Of a DNA stretch of 5,213 bases, positions 5,033-5,213 are shown one piece after another. The notes under the pieces are model-generated. The model was given only the letters and a program-made list of their open reading frames with translations, did no database searches and had not been told where the DNA came from. Location: contig JANXSV010000163.1 in NCBI GenBank assembly GCA_025356505.1, positions 1 to 5,213 on the forward strand, given 5' to 3'. The DNA is from Methylovirgula sp. (GTDB lineage: Bacteria > Pseudomonadota > Alphaproteobacteria > Rhizobiales > Beijerinckiaceae). Position 1 is the stretch's first letter; the number at the start of each line of letters is the position of its first letter. The position numbers and the translations under genes are program-made.

Positions 5033-5213
5033 GCGCCATGAGCTCGGTTAGGATTGCGTCATACGCGTTTCGATCCACGCCCCCGTGAAGGAGCGACAGC
5101 TGAACTTTAAGCCCCGTCGTGGCCGCAGTAGGTTTCGATCCACGCCCCCGTGAAGGAGCGACGACTTTTGAAGTTATCGACGCAATCCTTGAAGGAGTTT
5201 CGATCCACGCCCC
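5002..5213 (-). CRISPR. CRISPR array, type I-C-like repeats, leader-distal end
   Basis: Two full identical 31-nt repeats lie at 5067-5097 and 5132-5162. A third is cut by the window end (5197-5213), and a degenerate one is at 5002-5032. On the plus strand they start GTTTCGATCCACGCC and end GTGAAGGAGCGAC. Read on the minus strand they begin GTCGCTCC and end GGATCGAAAC, the orientation and 3' handle typical of type I-C repeats. Spacers are 5033-5066, 5098-5131 and 5163-5196, all exactly 34 nt. Each minus-strand repeat can fold CGCTCC with GGGGCG, including one G-U pair. Transcription is therefore inferred to run leftward. The degenerate repeat marks the old end, and the leader and any cas genes should lie to the right of the window. 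Whether the array is active cannot be judged without them. Confidence 0.96.

Noticed and set aside
4890..5078. Minus-strand 62-codon ORF spanning the IS/CRISPR junction
   Set aside because: It crosses a CRISPR repeat, a spacer and the IS fragment in a different frame from the transposase, so it is a by-product of those features.

Overview
The window looks like the chromosome of an alphaproteobacterium, most probably Hyphomicrobiales (Rhizobiales). The main reason is the Omp25/Omp31-type outer-membrane protein with its typical start (signal peptide, then ADLPS, then a Trp-Thr-Gly-Phe-Tyr-Val-Gly strand). A class II CCA-adding enzyme followed by a pteridine-reductase-like SDR fits the same group. 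No species can be named from this sequence alone.

Positions 1-3953 are ordinary core chromosome. They hold the 3' part of a tRNA CCA-adding enzyme gene (+), a convergent SDR oxidoreductase with a PTR1/FolM-type active site (-) whose stop overlaps the first gene by 20 bp, and a 418-437 bp AT-rich divergent intergenic region. Next come the outer-membrane protein gene (+), an intrinsic terminator, and a convergent YibF-like glutathione S-transferase (-). A complete tRNA-Ser(CGA) gene with encoded CCA lies at 3954-4043.

The character changes downstream of the tRNA. Positions 4044-4313 contain an AT-rich tract, a short coding-like fragment on the minus strand, and a perfect 13-bp inverted repeat whose arm recurs 34 bp further on. 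Positions 4314 to about 5008 are a dead remnant of an IS3-family insertion sequence: ORFB has a premature stop, a frameshift, and Ala in place of the second catalytic Asp, and the whole 5' half of the element is missing. The remnant runs directly into a degenerate CRISPR repeat. From there to the right edge is the leader-distal end of a CRISPR array with type I-C-like 31-nt repeats and three 34-nt spacers. The array continues beyond the window; leader and cas genes, if present, should lie to the right.

The most interesting points are the IS/CRISPR junction inside the last repeat, the terminal repeat whose changes spare its predicted hairpin, and two spacers that share an 11-mer in opposite orientation and can encode a similar peptide. 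I see no evidence for a wholly new system within these bases. The unusual part is the debris between the tRNA and the array.
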